DNA from: Methyloligella sp.
GTDB taxonomy: Bacteria > Pseudomonadota > Alphaproteobacteria > Rhizobiales > JALUTE01
NCBI GenBank assembly: GCA_027058255.1
Contig: JALUTE010000461.1
Span: forward strand, 1 to 7,997
Length of the DNA: 7,997 nucleotides
Reading direction: 5' to 3'
Position numbers and translations under genes: made by a program. The notes under the pieces are model-generated. The model worked only from the letters and a program-made list of their open reading frames with translations. It searched no databases and was not told where the DNA came from. The first letter of the stretch is position 1. The number at the start of each line of letters is the position of its first letter. Positions 6,374 to 7,997 of the stretch are shown here, piece by piece.

Positions 6374-6448
6374 GCGGGCGTAGCTCAGGGGTAGAGCACA
6401 ACCTTGCCAAGGTTGGGGTCGTGAGTTCGAATCTCATCGCCCGCTCCA
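6374..6448 (+). tRNA. tRNA-Gly (anticodon GCC)
   Basis: A full cloverleaf folds. The acceptor stem is GCGGGCG (6374-6380) with CGCCCGC (6438-6444). The D arm is GCTC/GAGC, and the anticodon stem CAACC/GGTTG holds the loop TTGCCAA, so the anticodon is GCC (6406-6408). The T arm is GTGAG/CTCAT around TTCGAAT. T6445 is the discriminator and CCA is encoded (6446-6448). It reads GGC/GGT codons, abundant in this GC-rich genome. It is the only plus-strand gene seen and is convergent with the ketosynthase gene, 69 bp away. No duplicated tRNA 3' end or integrase is visible, so there is no sign of an integrated element. Confidence 0.97.
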
Positions 6449-6517
6449 TTCTCTCTTCACCATCACCCATGCCCCGGCGCCTACCCCCTCGCTCACATCG
6501 CAGGGCGCGGCGGGGCG

Positions 6518-7741
6518 TCAGCGGGCGGGCGTGAGAAGGGCAAGGCCCTCGCCGCGCCAATGGCCGAAGCCGGTGACGAGGATGCGCTCCGGCGCACCCG
6601 TAAAGGGGCGCTCCTGCCCCGTCTGGTCGAAGGGCGGGGGAAAGGCGCCTTCGCGCAGCATCGCGGCGCCGAGCGCAACGCCCATGGGGACATGCGCCTC
6701 CAGCCCGTGGCCGAGCATGCTGCCCCAGGCGCGTATGGCCGGCTCCAGCCCCGCCTCGACGAGCCCATCCAGAAAGGCACGCTCCTCGCGCATCGCGGCC
6801 CGGACCCCGCTTGCGCCCGAGAGAACGGCAAGCGGGCCGGCCGGAATGCCGCCTGCGACCTCCTCCCGAAGCTGTGCGAGCAATTCGCGCGCATTGGCGG
6901 CCGCCGCACCGGGCGCCCGGTTGCAGCGGCCCGAGACGATGCCGGCAAGGCGCGCATGGGGCCTTGCGCCGCGCGCCTCGGCATGGGAGCGGGCCTCCAG
7001 CACGAGAAAGGCGCCCTGGCTGCCCATCACGAAGCCCGCGCCTTCACCCTCCCGCGCCCAGACCGGCGCATGGCCGCCCCGGGCGAGCCAGCCGCCCATC
7101 TCGAAGACCAGCATCTGATCCTCGCGCTCGCCATTCCACGCCCCGCCGACGAGAAACAGCCTCCCCTGCCCCGCGGCGATGCGCCGGGCGGCGATCTCCA
7201 GCGCCGTAACGCCTGCCATTTCCTCGCCCTTGACGGTGCGCGAGGAGCCCCTGGCCTTGTGGACGATGGAGATGTTGCCGGCGAGCAGATTGGTGAGCTC
7301 CGCCAGATAGAGCGTCGGGCGCAGCTCGCTCGCGAGCCGTTCGTTGAGCGCCACATCCGGCTCGGCCGCCTCGGCGAGCGCGCGCAGGATGGTCATGTCG
7401 GCCTGCATGTCCCGCTCGCCATTGCCGGCCGCAACAATGAGATGGGTCTCGTCCAGAAGCGCCTCGTCTCCCTTGATCCCGGCATCTTCGAGCGCCAGGC
7501 CCGCCGCGTAGGTGCCGATGCGCTGCCACGGCCCCATCTGCCTCAGATCGCCGCGTTTGGGGATCTGGCGGGAGAAGTCGATCTCTGGCAGGGGATGGAC
7601 CGGATAGGGCGCGAAGCGGCGCTCCTCGACAATGGGCGGATGCGCGGTCAGGAGGTGATCGCGATGCGCCGCGACGCCCTCGCCCAGGCTGCTCACCAGG
7701 CCGAGGCCGGTGATCCAGACCTCCTCCAGAACGCCGCCCAT
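6518..7741 (-). CDS. Degenerate beta-ketoacyl-ACP synthase (KAS II-like, FabF2XL-type)
   Basis: This 407-residue protein has the thiolase/ketosynthase fold: VWITGLGLVSSLGEG at 8-22, WQRIGTYAAGLALEDAGI at 72-89, LTNLLAGNISIVHKARG at 149-165 and LFLVGGAWN at 195-203. Near the C-terminus are SMLGHGLEAH (341-350) and a glycine-rich GFGHWRG. At the nucleophile position, where active enzymes read TACxxG, this one reads KGEEMAG (171-177), so the cysteine is replaced, apparently by E174. The HGT motif of the first catalytic histidine is replaced by SGASG (308-312), and the conserved lysine before SMxGH is also missing; H345 remains. It resembles the second, divergent ketosynthase of rhizobial VLCFA/lipid A clusters, and may act as a non-condensing partner or chain-length factor (inference). 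The start at 7741 has AGGA eight bases upstream; an in-frame ATG 23 codons earlier is less likely. Confidence 0.82.
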   Translation of the reverse strand: MGGVLEEVWITGLGLVSSLGEGVAAHRDHLLTAHPPIVEERRFAPYPVHPLPEIDFSRQIPKRGDLRQMGPWQRIGTYAAGLALEDAGIKGDEALLDETHLIVAAGNGERDMQADMTILRALAEAAEPDVALNERLASELRPTLYLAELTNLLAGNISIVHKARGSSRTVKGEEMAGVTALEIAARRIAAGQGRLFLVGGAWNGEREDQMLVFEMGGWLARGGHAPVWAREGEGAGFVMGSQGAFLVLEARSHAEARGARPHARLAGIVSGRCNRAPGAAAANARELLAQLREEVAGGIPAGPLAVLSGASGVRAAMREERAFLDGLVEAGLEPAIRAWGSMLGHGLEAHVPMGVALGAAMLREGAFPPPFDQTGQERPFTGAPERILVTGFGHWRGEGLALLTPAR

Positions 7742-7848
7742 GTGATTCGTCCTGTCCCTGCCGCGCCCGGCCCCTGATGCGCCCTGCGCCCACGTCCGGG
7801 CAAGGCGCAACCCGGGGCGCGACGCTGTCCGATCGTCGCCTCCGCCCC

Positions 7849-7908
7849 GTCACGTCCTGTCGCGCTTCACATCACGGCCCGTCGCGTTATGCGTCACGCC
7901 CCGCCGGT
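7849..7908. repeat. Three imperfect direct repeats at a 22-bp period
   Basis: Units of about 16 bp begin at 7849 (GTCACGTCCTGTCGCG), 7871 (ATCACGGCCCGTCGCG) and 7893 (GTCACGCCCCGCCGGT), spaced exactly 22 bp, or about two helical turns. Units 1 and 2 agree at 13 of 16 bases; units 1 and 3 at 11 of 16. The last unit overlaps the stop codon of the upstream gene. Together with 7742-7848, where nothing else was seen, they fill the gap before the ketosynthase gene. They could be operator-like sites or a decayed tandem duplication. Confidence 0.45.
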
Positions 7909-7997
7909 CTCGAGTTGCATCTGCGCTGCCCGCTCGCGCACATGGGCGCGCAAAGCCTCGTTCGGAAAGGCCATGACGCGCAAACGCAGCTCCGCCT
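7894..7997 (-). CDS. C-terminal end of a gene, probably a FabZ-type hotdog dehydratase (partial)
   Basis: Reading into the window on the minus strand, an open frame runs from the edge to a TGA at 7894-7896. It encodes 33 visible residues: AELRLRVMAFPNEALR, then a charged helix-like HVRERAAQMQLETGGA. The opening resembles the last beta-strand of a hotdog-fold 3-hydroxyacyl-ACP dehydratase, and in rhizobial VLCFA clusters fabZXL lies directly before the degenerate ketosynthase gene. Ketosynthase, alcohol dehydrogenase and acyltransferase C-termini do not fit as well. The short fragment makes this tentative. The gap to the next gene is 152 bp, larger than expected within a tight operon. Confidence 0.5.
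   Translation of the reverse strand, partial: AELRLRVMAFPNEALRAHVRERAAQMQLETGGA

Noticed and set aside
6430..6517. Possible integration site at the 3' end of tRNA-Gly
   Set aside because: No direct repeat of the tRNA end, no integrase and no foreign genes follow; the next gene is the ketosynthase, consistent with an intact chromosome.
6560..7777. A 405-codon open frame on the plus strand opposite the ketosynthase gene
   Set aside because: It is antisense to a gene with clear ketosynthase-fold motifs; no domain, ribosome binding site or family resemblance was seen.

Overview
This window looks like part of a high-GC alphaproteobacterial chromosome, most likely from the Rhizobiales/Hyphomicrobiales. 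The evidence is the GC-rich codon use and the gene order hisD, UPF0262, low-molecular-weight phosphatase, infA. Two further points agree: a DUF2948 gene next to hisD, and a ketosynthase resembling the degenerate one in rhizobial very-long-chain fatty acid (VLCFA) / lipid A clusters. The genus cannot be told from the sequence alone. Every protein gene lies on the minus strand; only one tRNA gene is on the plus strand. Nothing here looks like a phage, transposon, CRISPR array or defence island.

In the direction of transcription (high to low coordinates), the window opens with the last 33 codons of a gene that is probably a FabZ-type hotdog dehydratase. A 152-bp gap with a 22-bp-periodic repeat follows, then a 407-residue ketoacyl-ACP-synthase fold protein that has lost its catalytic cysteine. 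Facing this unit is a plus-strand tRNA-Gly(GCC). It is divergent from a ProXp-ala-type trans-editing protein, and an AT-rich shared intergenic stretch lies between them.

Next comes a protein-quality-control and translation-support group. It holds a CnoX-like thioredoxin-TPR chaperedoxin with an intact WCGPC site, a stand-alone LON substrate-binding-domain protein and a Trm112-like small protein. A REP-like double palindrome separates the first two. After a 153-bp gap comes the last block: DUF2948, hisD, UPF0262, LMW-PTP-like phosphatase, infA. UPF0262 and the phosphatase are 4 bp apart and almost certainly co-transcribed. infA probably also has its own promoter.

Most of the window is ordinary housekeeping sequence. 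The points most worth a second look are the catalytically degraded ketosynthase, the nested palindrome between cnoX and the LON-domain gene, the three-unit 22-bp repeat before the ketosynthase, and the near-complete loss of zinc-binding cysteines in the Trm112-like protein. I did not find a clear undescribed system.
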